Assembly: GCF_008725655.1 (NCBI RefSeq)
Contig: NZ_VYXP01000004.1
Span: 265,924 to 329,923, forward strand
DNA length: 64,000 nt
Direction: 5' to 3'
Source of the DNA: Marinihelvus fidelis
Lineage (GTDB): Bacteria > Pseudomonadota > Gammaproteobacteria > Xanthomonadales > SZUA-36
Shown here: positions 38,447-46,585 of the stretch, one piece after another
How positions within the stretch are numbered: the first letter of the stretch is position 1
Layout: the number at the start of each line of letters is the position of its first letter
Made by a program: the position numbers and the translations under genes
Notes under the pieces: generated by a model
Told to the model about the DNA's origin: nothing
The model's input: the letters and a program-made list of their open reading frames with translations, nothing else
Database searches by the model: none

Positions 38447-41400
38447 TTTTTTGGTTCCGGGTAGCGGACGGTGATTACAACTTCTCCGTTTCCATCGCGA
38501 ATCTTGACTGTAGGTGTTCCTGGGGGGTAGTCCGGATTCTTAGTGGAATCATGAGTTTCGATATACCCTCCGCCCGAAAGGTCTTTGACACGTACGCCGT
38601 CCCGGGGGCTTCGCTCATTTGTTCCACTGACGCTATCGAACTTTTTATTCGCTCCTTCACGACCACCAGAACCTTCTCGCTCGCCTTTTTCACCAGACAC
38701 TCCTTCTGCCGGAACTGTACCGTCGCCAATTTTGTCAGTTGCTGAAGAGATTGAGTCTGTCGAGTTCGCTTGCCAAACTAATTTGCCAATCTCAATCACA
38801 CCGCCAAGCAGGATAATAGCGCCGGCAACGTCGCCGGGTCCTGGTGCCGGGCTATCCAGTTGAGAAGCAATCGCCGCTTGCAACCCACGCTTTTTAACCG
38901 TGTCACCAATACCTTCCCAAGGGACTGCCACTTGCCCATCAGGGTCTATGTAGCGATATGGATTATCACTTCCGTACCAATACCGATTGAAATTCTGCCC
39001 AGGCTTCGCATAAGCCGTCACCGGGTCCACCGACAGGAACCGCCCGATCTGCGGGTCGTAGTACCGCTGCTGCATGTACGTCAGGCCCGTGGCGGCGTCC
39101 TGGGCGTGGCCGGTGTACCCCGGGCCGTCGAACAGGGGTTTGTTGACCAGTTGGCCGTAGGGTTCGTATTCGCTGGTTTCGATGGTGGCCTTCGATGGGT
39201 TGGTCACCACCAACGGTGAGCCCAGGGCGTCGGTGTGCTGGTATTTCAGCGTGGCGGTGCTGGTTGCGAGCGGTCGCTCGCGCTGGGCCACCAGGCGGGT
39301 GCCCAGGTAGATGTAGTCGATGCGTTCGCCCAGTTTATGGTTTTCCTGGTACAGGAGCTTCCCGTCGATGGCGTACTGCGACAGGATGTGAGCGCTGCCC
39401 ACGGTGTTGGCGTACACGCGCCGGCCGTGGCCGTCGTACTCGTAGCCGGTTTCCTTGTTGGGGACGCTGCGCAGGCGGTTGCCCAGGTCGAAGCTGTAGT
39501 TCTGCACCGCGCCGGACGGGCCCTTGCTGGCCAGGTTGCCCTGGACGTCGTAGGTCAGGTTGGCGACCACGGTGGTGCCTTGCCTGATCTGGGTCAGGCG
39601 TTTCGTGGTGTCATACGTATAGGCGTGATTTCGGACGTGGCTGCCGCCGGTGACGTTGACGCTGGTCAGGTTGTCGAGAACGTCGTAGCCAAAGCTGGCG
39701 GTGCCAAACACGGTCGTGGGCGATATGGTCTGGGTCAACCGGTCCAGGCCGTCGTAGGTCATGTCGCGGTCCTGTTTGCTCCCCGCCACCCCATCGTTGA
39801 TGGCGGTGACATTGCCACTGCCGTCGTACACGTATTGCAAGTCCAGTCGGCGGTTGGCTGCGGCACAGGTGCCGCTGATGGCGCAGTCGGTGATTCTCGA
39901 CGGCAGGCCGCGGGCGTTCTGCGCCAGCGTGTGCACCATGGAATTGCCGTAGGTGAACTGTTTGACCGCGCCGTTGGGGTGGTGGGTCACGCTCGTGGCG
40001 TAACTGCCGGCCTGGGTAGGCTGGCCCAGGGCATCGGGGGCATAGCTCACGGCAAGCGTTGAGGGATAGGTCAATGTCGCCAGGTGGCCGTTCGCGTTGT
40101 AGGCGTAGCCGATGGTCCAGGCGGCGTCATAGTCGCGTTGCACCGATTCACTGATCGGCATGCGTCGCTTGTTGTAAGCGTAGGCGTTGGTGACCTTTGT
40201 GCCACCGTTACTGTTGTTGGTTTCGATGGTGGCTGGCAGGCCATCCCGCGTGTAGGTCCAGTCCTGGTTGCCGATACCGCCTTTGAACACCAGTGAACGG
40301 AGCCAGTTGCGGCCGTCGTAGGTGCGATCCACTCGTCGATTTGCTACTGCGGTTGTTGTGCCGTTGACTTCACAGCCCTGGCCTGAAGGCAATCCTGCCG
40401 CGCTCCATTTCAGGTTGCCGGCGTTGTCGTAGCCCATCAGCGTGGCGCCGGTTTCGGGCTCAACCGAGCGGCAAAGCTGCTGGGAGGCGTTATAGGTGTA
40501 CGTCCGGTCCAGCGCCACGGTTCCGCCTGTGGCGCTGCTGCTGTTGCTGCGGCGCAATTTGGTGGGTTTGCCGAAAACGTCCCGGGTGATATGCGTCCAG
40601 GCGCTTTGCGGGTGGGCGATGTAGACCGGCAGGTCGTAACCTGGTTCGTCCCAGGCGCGGTAGCGGGAGGTTGTCGCATGGCCGCGTGGATTCGTCACCC
40701 GCGTCTGGAAACCACTCAGGTACTCGTATTCCGTGACCTGGAGCGCCGGCGTCAACTCCGTGTCCTGCGCCACCGACAGCGTACGACCCAGGGCGTCGTA
40801 CTCGGTCCATGTGCCCGTTACCGGGTTTGACGAGGTTGATTGGTACGACGTAAATGTTGCGCGTCCTTCGTGGTCGTATTCAAACTTTTGGAAGCGTTGG
40901 GTCGTTGACTGGCTGGCCGTGTCGTATTCACGCACTAACAGTGGGCGCCAAAGCGCGTCGAGGTAAGTGATTCGACGACCGTTCCCGGTACTCACTGTCT
41001 GACGCCAATGGCCAGCCGGGATGGTGTACTCGACGTCGTCTATTTTTTCGAACACCAGGGTGGTGTTGGCCCACGTTGTCGTGTCGCCGGTGGGCCAGGC
41101 AATGCTGGCCAGCCGCCCCATGGCGTCGTGGGCGTAAGTTGTCTGGTAACCGTACTCATCCCTGACCCAGTTCAGCCAGCCGCTGTCGTGAACCTGCGCT
41201 GTCTGGGTCGCCCCGGCGGGTATTTCGGGCGTACCGGGATGCTTGATGGATTGTGGCGTACCGCGTTTCCAGCTCGTCAGGGTCGTGGTGTTGCCGCCGC
41301 CGTCCGCGACGGTCCTGATCGTGCCTCGCTGGCCGCTCGCAATTGTCGAGGTCGTATCCCAACCCAGCGTCTGCTCCACCCGGCCGAAGCGTTCGGTGAC

Positions 41401-43407
41401 CAACGGCACGGCCCAGGTCGCATCGTATGTGCGGTCGAACATTTCGACGCCCGCGCTACCGCAACCGGCCGGAAGAGCCGTCGTCGGTGCCACGCAGGTG
41501 ATCCGCCGGACCTGCCCGAGGATCCACTTGGTCAGATTGTCGTGGTATGTGGTGGTTTCCGTTCGGGTCGGGCTGCCGATGACGGTACTTGATCGGGTGA
41601 CGCGCGTCGGGCGCGCGTAGCCATCGAAACACAATGCACCGGAACAACTATTTTCTACGTTCCATACGAAGGCGGTGCCGTCCTGGCTGATCGTCCGATT
41701 GGTCACTGGCCGGACCCGTGTGCTGGCGGGATCGGCGATCCCGCCCAGGTTGGAACCGTAATGACCGTAGAACGACTGGGTGGCCGCCTGCGTTTCGGTC
41801 ATATACGTGCTGTTTTCGGTTCGGATCACCGTGTTGTCTACGCGCAGCGTTTCTACCCTGAGTTGCCGACCATCATTGTCGTAGTAGCGCATTCCGAACG
41901 TGTGGCGTTTCTTGCTACCGTCCGGCTGAGACAGCGTGACCGATTTCTCGCTTGTGCACGTTGTACAGGGGTAAACAGCCGGTTCAGTCGGCACGCCCCA
42001 AAGGCCCTGGGTGTTGAGCGAATACGCGTAGCCCCACGTCATTGACGTCAGACCCGGCCCGGTGATGACCTTGCTGTCGATGCTCATGACGTCGAAGTAA
42101 TGCGGCACCAATAGTTCGAAATCCGGGTTGGCGGGGTCACCAGTTTTCAGGCACTCGCTGGCGTGGACGCCACTGCGATAGTGCCGGCGGTTGTTGAATG
42201 TAAACACACCAACCGCGCTTGAGGGGTGCGTTGCGGTAAACGTGAATGCATCCTCCTGGACGGGCGGGAAACCGGCGCACCAAGGCAGTGGCGGAAGGCC
42301 TGCAGAGTCCGGTGACGGCATCAGATTGCTGGTGTAGCCATACGCCCATTGGCTGTTGTCAGGCAACGTCACCGAAGACAGCCGCGCAAAGTACCCGGAT
42401 GTCGTATTGGTGTACGCATAGCTCCAGGTGCGACCATGGCTGGTCGCGGTGCTCAGGCGCTTTCCGCTGTAGGTGAGGATGATCTCGCGGCCGTCGCTCG
42501 CCCAGATTCTCGTAGGCAGGCCATCAGTGTTGTACTGAAACTCAACCGTGTTTCCAAATCGATCCTCGATCTTGCTGGCCAGCAGGTAAAGGCGATTCCG
42601 GTCGATGACTACGGGCAGTGGGAATTGGCCGCCACCCTGGTTCACATATTTCAGCAACCGTGCAGCCGTTCGTGTCGTCGCCACATCGAAGTAGTACCTG
42701 TCGCCGGATGTCGTGGTCATCCGGAAGCCTTGCCCGGTGAACCCGGTCTTCATGGCGATGCAGTCGAACACGTCGCGGTCGGTGGTGGTCAACTTGTACG
42801 TGGCGCCACCGCTTGGCTGTGGTGCCTGCGTTTGCACCCCCATGGCGGTCTGCGCGCCTCGACCGGGCACGTTTATCGATATCCCCTGCCAGACTTCTCC
42901 CCGTCGAAAGGCGCTGATGACAAGTGCCGGTGTATATCCACCGTTACAGCGAAGCGCGTCGCCGGCCCCCGTATGGTAGGTCGCCGCCATGTAGGGAACA
43001 TCGACATCCCAGTTCCCGGCGCCGCGCAACAACGAGTCATAAGGCTTCAGGTGATTCTGAGGTTGCATTTCAACCGCGAAACGCCTGGTGAGCCTGACCG
43101 GCAGGGTACTGTTTCCGGGAATATCGATATCGGTGACGGCAAACGCGGTGCTGCCGTTGTACAGGCTGACCTGCTCGCCGAATAGGCCGGTATCAAGTGA
43201 GGAAACGTTTTGTGCCGCCTCTACACGCTTGCGGTATTCAACGTACGGCTGAATCGCCCCGTCTTCGGAAGCGCTGGCCGCGTAGACGCCGCCCTGGTCA
43301 GATTCCCCACCATCAACAGGCCCCTCATCAGGCGGTTCCTGGGCAAACAGGCTGAATGAAACTGCCAGCACGCACAGTGAAAACACGAACCTAGAAAAGA
43401 CACGCAT
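38443..43407 (-). CDS. secreted RHS/YD-repeat protein with variable C-terminal tip
   Basis: 1654 residues from MRVFSRFVFSLCVLAVSF, a Sec signal peptide ending at FA-QEPP; upstream in-frame codons were rejected. An N-terminal region of about 300 residues leads into many YD repeats (for example YEYDGHGRRVYANT, FQYNTDGLPTRIW). The conserved RHS core then ends in YYDPQIGRFLSVDPVTAYA and NRYWYGSDNPYRYIDPDGQ. The last 160 residues differ: a hydrophobic GPGDVAGAIILLGGVIEIG segment, a Gly/Ser/Glu-rich stretch, and a short distal domain ending VVITVRYPEPKK. RHS shells encapsulate a toxic tip that is released at the core motif. The toxin activity could not be identified. DNA of the tip (about 38443-39000) is AT-richer than the core. 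Confidence 0.88.
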   Translation of the reverse strand: MRVFSRFVFSLCVLAVSFSLFAQEPPDEGPVDGGESDQGGVYAASASEDGAIQPYVEYRKRVEAAQNVSSLDTGLFGEQVSLYNGSTAFAVTDIDIPGNSTLPVRLTRRFAVEMQPQNHLKPYDSLLRGAGNWDVDVPYMAATYHTGAGDALRCNGGYTPALVISAFRRGEVWQGISINVPGRGAQTAMGVQTQAPQPSGGATYKLTTTDRDVFDCIAMKTGFTGQGFRMTTTSGDRYYFDVATTRTAARLLKYVNQGGGQFPLPVVIDRNRLYLLASKIEDRFGNTVEFQYNTDGLPTRIWASDGREIILTYSGKRLSTATSHGRTWSYAYTNTTSGYFARLSSVTLPDNSQWAYGYTSNLMPSPDSAGLPPLPWCAGFPPVQEDAFTFTATHPSSAVGVFTFNNRRHYRSGVHASECLKTGDPANPDFELLVPHYFDVMSIDSKVITGPGLTSMTWGYAYSLNTQGLWGVPTEPAVYPCTTCTSEKSVTLSQPDGSKKRHTFGMRYYDNDGRQLRVETLRVDNTVIRTENSTYMTETQAATQSFYGHYGSNLGGIADPASTRVRPVTNRTISQDGTAFVWNVENSCSGALCFDGYARPTRVTRSSTVIGSPTRTETTTYHDNLTKWILGQVRRITCVAPTTALPAGCGSAGVEMFDRTYDATWAVPLVTERFGRVEQTLGWDTTSTIASGQRGTIRTVADGGGNTTTLTSWKRGTPQSIKHPGTPEIPAGATQTAQVHDSGWLNWVRDEYGYQTTYAHDAMGRLASIAWPTGDTTTWANTTLVFEKIDDVEYTIPAGHWRQTVSTGNGRRITYLDALWRPLLVREYDTASQSTTQRFQKFEYDHEGRATFTSYQSTSSNPVTGTWTEYDALGRTLSVAQDTELTPALQVTEYEYLSGFQTRVTNPRGHATTSRYRAWDEPGYDLPVYIAHPQSAWTHITRDVFGKPTKLRRSNSSSATGGTVALDRTYTYNASQQLCRSVEPETGATLMGYDNAGNLKWSAAGLPSGQGCEVNGTTTAVANRRVDRTYDGRNWLRSLVFKGGIGNQDWTYTRDGLPATIETNNSNGGTKVTNAYAYNKRRMPISESVQRDYDAAWTIGYAYNANGHLATLTYPSTLAVSYAPDALGQPTQAGSYATSVTHHPNGAVKQFTYGNSMVHTLAQNARGLPSRITDCAISGTCAAANRRLDLQYVYDGSGNVTAINDGVAGSKQDRDMTYDGLDRLTQTISPTTVFGTASFGYDVLDNLTSVNVTGGSHVRNHAYTYDTTKRLTQIRQGTTVVANLTYDVQGNLASKGPSGAVQNYSFDLGNRLRSVPNKETGYEYDGHGRRVYANTVGSAHILSQYAIDGKLLYQENHKLGERIDYIYLGTRLVAQRERPLATSTATLKYQHTDALGSPLVVTNPSKATIETSEYEPYGQLVNKPLFDGPGYTGHAQDAATGLTYMQQRYYDPQIGRFLSVDPVTAYAKPGQNFNRYWYGSDNPYRYIDPDGQVAVPWEGIGDTVKKRGLQAAIASQLDSPAPGPGDVAGAIILLGGVIEIGKLVWQANSTDSISSATDKIGDGTVPAEGVSGEKGEREGSGGREGANKKFDSVSGTNERSPRDGVRVKDLSGGGYIETHDSTKNPDYPPGTPTVKIRDGNGEVVITVRYPEPKK

Positions 43408-43662
43408 CCCACGGCTCCGAATTGTCAACGACCCCTTGCGGGTCGCCACGCACCGGCTCGAACAAACCGGCACCCGCCATACGCCTGAACCCTGATTCGG
43501 GTCCGGCACATCGGCATTTCGAGTGCTTTATACGCCTGAATTTCGGGTTTGCATAGAGGGTGAACAGGAAAAATTCGGGCCAGGTAATTAACCGAACCCG
43601 AGGCGCCGTCACAACGGCGGAATTGTCGCTGACAAACCTTTTCCGGCCAAGCGCCTTCGTGA
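43408..43662. other. non-coding region between RHS and the FitAB-like module
   Basis: This gap separates the divergent RHS gene and toxin-antitoxin genes. It holds an 11-bp direct repeat ATACGCCTGAA at 43479-43489 and 43530-43540 (starts 51 bp apart), and ACCC-6-GGGT dyads between them. On the RHS strand CGTATAAAGC at about 43525-43534 could be a -10 for RHS, and GGAG precedes the RHS ATG. No credible coding frame was found. Confidence 0.4.
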
Positions 43663-43700
43663 TTGACAGTCGTGCCAAATGGTTCCATTATGGCTCCATA
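43663..43700 (+). promoter_or_regulatory. promoter with two adjoining palindromic operators for the FitAB-like module
   Basis: A perfect -35 TTGACA (43663-43668) and CATTAT (43686-43691) are separated by 17 bp. Two adjoining dyads, ATGG-TT-CCAT (43679-43688) and TATGG-CT-CCATA (43689-43700), cover the -10 and the likely start of transcription. Ribbon-helix-helix antitoxins of the FitA/VapB type bind such inverted repeats to repress their own operons; binding here is inferred. Confidence 0.6.
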
Positions 43701-43721
43701 TTGCAACTATTTATTCCGACA

Positions 43722-44006
43722 ATGCCTAACCTCTCCATCAAGAATGTCCCTGCTGACGTGATCGTCGGTTTGCGCGAACGTGCGTCCGCCAATCACCGCT
43801 CGTTGCAGGGTGAACTGCTGGCATTGGTGACCCAGGTTGTCACAAACCCGGGTTCAGTTTCTGGCGCGGAAACCGTTCAGCGCGCTCGAAAAGGTTACAA
43901 ATCCATCGAGCAGATTGCCCAGGAGCACCGTCAACTCAAGAAGCGTCCCTACCGTAAAGGCCCGCACTCAACGGAGCTGATTCGACAGGATCGCGATGCG
44001 CGCTGA
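43722..44006 (+). CDS. FitA/VapB-like ribbon-helix-helix antitoxin
   Basis: 94 residues from MPNLSIKNVPADVIVGLR. The N-terminal Arc-type ribbon-helix-helix pattern (LSIKNVPADVIVGLRERA, then NHRSLQGELLALV) is that of FitA/StbC-type antitoxins, which bind DNA with the N-terminus and neutralise a PIN toxin with the C-terminus. The C-terminal part is basic and probably unstructured. Its end overlaps the toxin gene by 11 bp, the usual order antitoxin-toxin. Tandem palindromes upstream look like its operator. A longer frame from 43560 is not family-like. Confidence 0.85.
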   Translation: MPNLSIKNVPADVIVGLRERASANHRSLQGELLALVTQVVTNPGSVSGAETVQRARKGYKSIEQIAQEHRQLKKRPYRKGPHSTELIRQDRDAR

Positions 44007-44436
44007 AGGCGAGTCGTCGCTGTTCATCGCGGAACCTGCGGGAAGTTACACCCGCTATCCACCACTGGTGGTTGATTGCAGCGTGCTGGCGGCCGTGCTG
44101 TTTGACGAACCGGAAAGGGAAACCGCGCTCGTGGCCATGGCGGGCAAAGAGCTGTTCGCACCCGACCTGCTGGACCACGAAATTGTCAGCGTGGCGCTGA
44201 AGAAGTCCAAAGCGGGACTGGAAAAAGCCGCAAAGCGCGCCCTGCAGGACCTGTCAGACCTGCGCCTGACCCGCTGCGCTGTCGATAGCGCCGCACAATA
44301 CGCACTTGCCCAGCATTTGAATCTCACCGCGTATGACGCAGCATACCTGGCGCTCGCCATAAACCTCCGCGCCCCACTGGCCACCTTCGACCAGCAACTG
44401 GGCAATGTTGCTAGAGCGGCGCTTTCAGGGGTATAG
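43996..44436 (+). CDS. VapC/FitB-like PIN-domain toxin
   Basis: 146 residues. The PIN core starts at about residue 23 with PPLVVDCSVLAAVLFDE (first catalytic Asp), then PDLLDHEIVSVALK (Glu), LTAYDAAYLALA (Asp) and ATFDQQL (Asp). These four acidic residues make the ribonuclease site of PIN toxins, which cleave specific RNAs when freed from the antitoxin. The first 22 residues are an unusual extension; a downstream start at the PIN core would lack an ATG. It is translationally coupled to the antitoxin by an 11-bp overlap. Confidence 0.88.
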   Translation: MRAEGESSLFIAEPAGSYTRYPPLVVDCSVLAAVLFDEPERETALVAMAGKELFAPDLLDHEIVSVALKKSKAGLEKAAKRALQDLSDLRLTRCAVDSAAQYALAQHLNLTAYDAAYLALAINLRAPLATFDQQLGNVARAALSGV

Positions 44437-44525
44437 ACAGTTTCATGGGCTGTAAGCGCAACCAGGTTCTTGCCGAGGAAAGGTTTAGTCTTGCAGGGCG
44501 AGTAGAAAAGGAATAATTTATACTC

Positions 44526-44798
44526 ATGCTTGCGTTTGAGTTCGATAAACGGAAGAGCGGTACCAACCTTGAAAAACATGGAATCGATTTTCATGACGCC
44601 CAGACACTTTGGAAAGATCCAGACCTGCTTCAGCTCCGGGCAAAGTCCGAGGATGAAGATCGGTTCCTAGTGATTGGTCGAATAGGTTCCAAACACTGGT
44701 CGGCTGTTGTGACCTATAGAAACCTAAGGATCCGCCTGACATCTGTCAGGAGGTCCCGAAAAGCGGAGGTCGATTTATATGAAAGCCAGCGAATTTGA
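44526..44798 (+). CDS. brnT: BrnT family ribonuclease toxin
   Basis: 90 residues. BrnT is a RelE-fold ribonuclease toxin. Family features are FEFDKRKSGTNLEKHGIDF, then AQTLWKDPDLLQL, EDEDRFLVIGRIGSKHWSAV and the final RLTSVRRSRKAEVDLYES. All three conserved blocks, including the RR of the active site, are present, so it looks intact. The gene starts 89 bp after the PIN toxin with an AAAAGGA ribosome binding site. It overlaps brnA by 20 bp, the normal toxin-first order for this type. Confidence 0.9.
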   Translation: MLAFEFDKRKSGTNLEKHGIDFHDAQTLWKDPDLLQLRAKSEDEDRFLVIGRIGSKHWSAVVTYRNLRIRLTSVRRSRKAEVDLYESQRI

Positions 44799-45048
44799 CA
44801 AGAAGTTCGACGACGACAAAGAAGACATCATTGATGACCTTTATCTGTCCTCGGCGAATCGTGTCAATCAAAAGCAAAAGCGAATCAATGTCGACTTTCC
44901 GACCTGGGTGGTTGAGTCGTTGGACCGCGAAGCCGCTCGGGTTGGCGTCACCCGTCAGTCCATCATCAAGGTATGGCTGGTTGAGCGGCTCCAGGCTGAA
45001 GCCGCTAACAATCCGCTTAAAAGCAACGCTTCAGAGGGCGCGCTGTAG
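44779..45048 (+). CDS. brnA: BrnA family antitoxin
   Basis: 89 residues. BrnA is a CopG/ribbon-helix-helix antitoxin that neutralises BrnT and represses the operon. An acidic N-terminus (SEFDKKFDDDKEDIIDD) contacts the toxin. The DNA-binding part is KRINVDFPTWVVESLDREA, with GVTRQSIIKVWLVERL. Coupled to brnT by a 20-bp overlap. With the FitAB-like genes this makes two complete TA modules in 1.4 kb. Confidence 0.9.
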   Translation: MKASEFDKKFDDDKEDIIDDLYLSSANRVNQKQKRINVDFPTWVVESLDREAARVGVTRQSIIKVWLVERLQAEAANNPLKSNASEGAL

Positions 45049-45089
45049 CATCACCGCGCAGTTCGTGCCCAACGGCTCTTTACCACTCA

Positions 45090-46472
45090 CTACTCCCCAC
45101 TCACAACCCGGTAACAAGGCTCATAAGCCACCCCGGGCAACTTCATACGATGCTGCGCCACAAACTCTGAAAGCAGCCCGTCCAGCTTGTCCATGATTGC
45201 TTTTTCTCCGCTGATCTCGAACTTGCCGCCGGCGCGGATGGCGGCCAGGGTATTGGGTTTCACGTTGCCGGCGACGATGCCGGAAAACGCGCGGCGCAGG
45301 TTGGCGGCCAGTTCGTGCACCGGCAGGTCGCGGTGCAGTTCCAGGCCGGCCATGGCGGCGTGGGTGGGTTCGAAGGGGCGCTGGAAGTCCTCGTCGATCT
45401 GCAGGCGCCAGTTGTAGTACCAGGCGTCCTTGACCTCGCTGCGGAATTCGCCGACTTCCGCCAGGCCGGCCTGCATGGTCTGCGCCACGGCCACCGGGTC
45501 GTCGATGATGATCTGGTAGCGCGCGGCGGCCTGGTCGCCCAGGGTCAGGCGGATGAACTTGTCGATCTGCTCGAAATAGGCGGCGGAGCCGGCGGGGCCG
45601 GTGAACACCACCGGGAACGGCAGGTCGGCGTTCTTCGGGTGCAGCAGGATGCCCAGCAGGTAGAGGATTTCCTCTGCGGTGCCCGCGCCGCCGGGGAACA
45701 CCACGATGCCGTGGCCCAGGCGCACGAAGGCCTCCAGGCGCTTTTCGATATCCGGCAGGATGACCAGCTCGTTGACGATGGGGTTCGGCGACTCGGCGGC
45801 GATGATGCCGGGCTCGGTCACGCCGATGTAGCGACCGTTCTTTACCCGCTGCTTGGAGTGGCCGATGGTGGCGCCCTTCATCGGGCCCTTCATGGCGCCC
45901 GGGCCACAACCCGTGCAGACATTCAGCTTGCGCAGGCCCAGCTCGTAGCCCACCAGCTTGGTGTACTCGTACTCGGCGCGGCTGATCGAGTGCCCGCCCC
46001 AGCACACCACCAGGTGCGGCTCGACGCGCGGCTGGATGATGTTTGCGTTGCGCAGGATCTCGAACACGGCGTTGGTGATCTGCTCGCCGGTGTCCATCGT
46101 GTAGGACGGGTTGCTGCCGATCTCGGTGTCGTAATAGACGAGATCGCGGATGACCGCGGACAGCAGTTCGCGCACGCCCTCGATAATCTTGCCGTCGACA
46201 AAGGCAATGCCCGGCGCGTTGCAAAGCTCCAGGCGGATGCCGCGGTTGAACTGCTCCACGGTGATATCGAAATCCCTGAACTCGGCCAGCAGCGCCTCGG
46301 CGTCGTCGGACTCGTTGCCGCTGTTGAGCACGGCCAGCGAGCAACGCCTCAGCAGTTCATACAAATCGCCATGGCTGGCGTCATGCAGGCGTTCAACTTC
46401 GCTGCGGGATAAGGAAGTAAGCATGCCCGCCGGGTACAGCCGGGCGTTAACAACATCAGAAGCCAAATTCAT
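45090..46472 (-). CDS. ppnN: pyrimidine/purine nucleotide 5'-monophosphate nucleosidase
   Basis: 460 residues, similar in length to E. coli PpnN/YgdH (454). PpnN cleaves nucleoside monophosphates into base and ribose phosphate, is stimulated by (p)ppGpp and tunes growth recovery. Conserved blocks are CWGGHSISRAEYEY, CTGCGPGAMKGPMKGATIGH and the LOG-type catalytic FPGGAGTAEEILYLLG. The C-terminal PpnN domain includes FSGIVAGNVK and FVAQHRMKLPG. It ends 42 bp from brnA on the opposite strand. The ATG has a GGAG only four bases upstream; a second ATG is at residue 17. Confidence 0.95.
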   Translation of the reverse strand: MNLASDVVNARLYPAGMLTSLSRSEVERLHDASHGDLYELLRRCSLAVLNSGNESDDAEALLAEFRDFDITVEQFNRGIRLELCNAPGIAFVDGKIIEGVRELLSAVIRDLVYYDTEIGSNPSYTMDTGEQITNAVFEILRNANIIQPRVEPHLVVCWGGHSISRAEYEYTKLVGYELGLRKLNVCTGCGPGAMKGPMKGATIGHSKQRVKNGRYIGVTEPGIIAAESPNPIVNELVILPDIEKRLEAFVRLGHGIVVFPGGAGTAEEILYLLGILLHPKNADLPFPVVFTGPAGSAAYFEQIDKFIRLTLGDQAAARYQIIIDDPVAVAQTMQAGLAEVGEFRSEVKDAWYYNWRLQIDEDFQRPFEPTHAAMAGLELHRDLPVHELAANLRRAFSGIVAGNVKPNTLAAIRAGGKFEISGEKAIMDKLDGLLSEFVAQHRMKLPGVAYEPCYRVVSGE

Positions 46473-46526
46473 TCTCCAGTCATTCTTCGCATCATTCTGT
46501 CAATTCTAAGGCCGTTCACGCAGATA

Positions 46527-46557
46527 ACAAAAAAGGGGCCGGCAATTGCCGACCCCT
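46527..46557 (-). terminator. intrinsic terminator of the TonB receptor gene
   Basis: Reading on the reverse strand, an 11-bp stem of GGGGUCGGCAA and UUGCCGGCCCC (one U-G wobble pair) is followed directly by six Ts. It lies 29 bp after the TonB receptor stop. Confidence 0.85.
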
Positions 46558-46585
46558 CCATTGTCACGCCAGTTTTTCGCGAAAC

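Noticed and set aside
38475..38729. 84-codon frame inside the RHS tip in another frame
   Set aside because: It could have been a small internal toxin or immunity gene, but it has no ribosome binding site and lies inside the supported RHS frame.
43391..43678. 95-codon reverse-strand frame upstream of RHS
   Set aside because: It overlaps the RHS start and the non-coding region with the repeat and shows no recognisable family; probably chance.
37400..45060. Mobile element or prophage ends around the RHS/TA segment
   Set aside because: No transposase, integrase, terminal inverted repeats or attachment-site duplication could be found, so only an accessory region is described.
45121..46344. Second reverse-strand frame across ppnN
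   Set aside because: It is Arg/Gly/Ala-rich shadow sequence; ppnN motifs are in the other frame.
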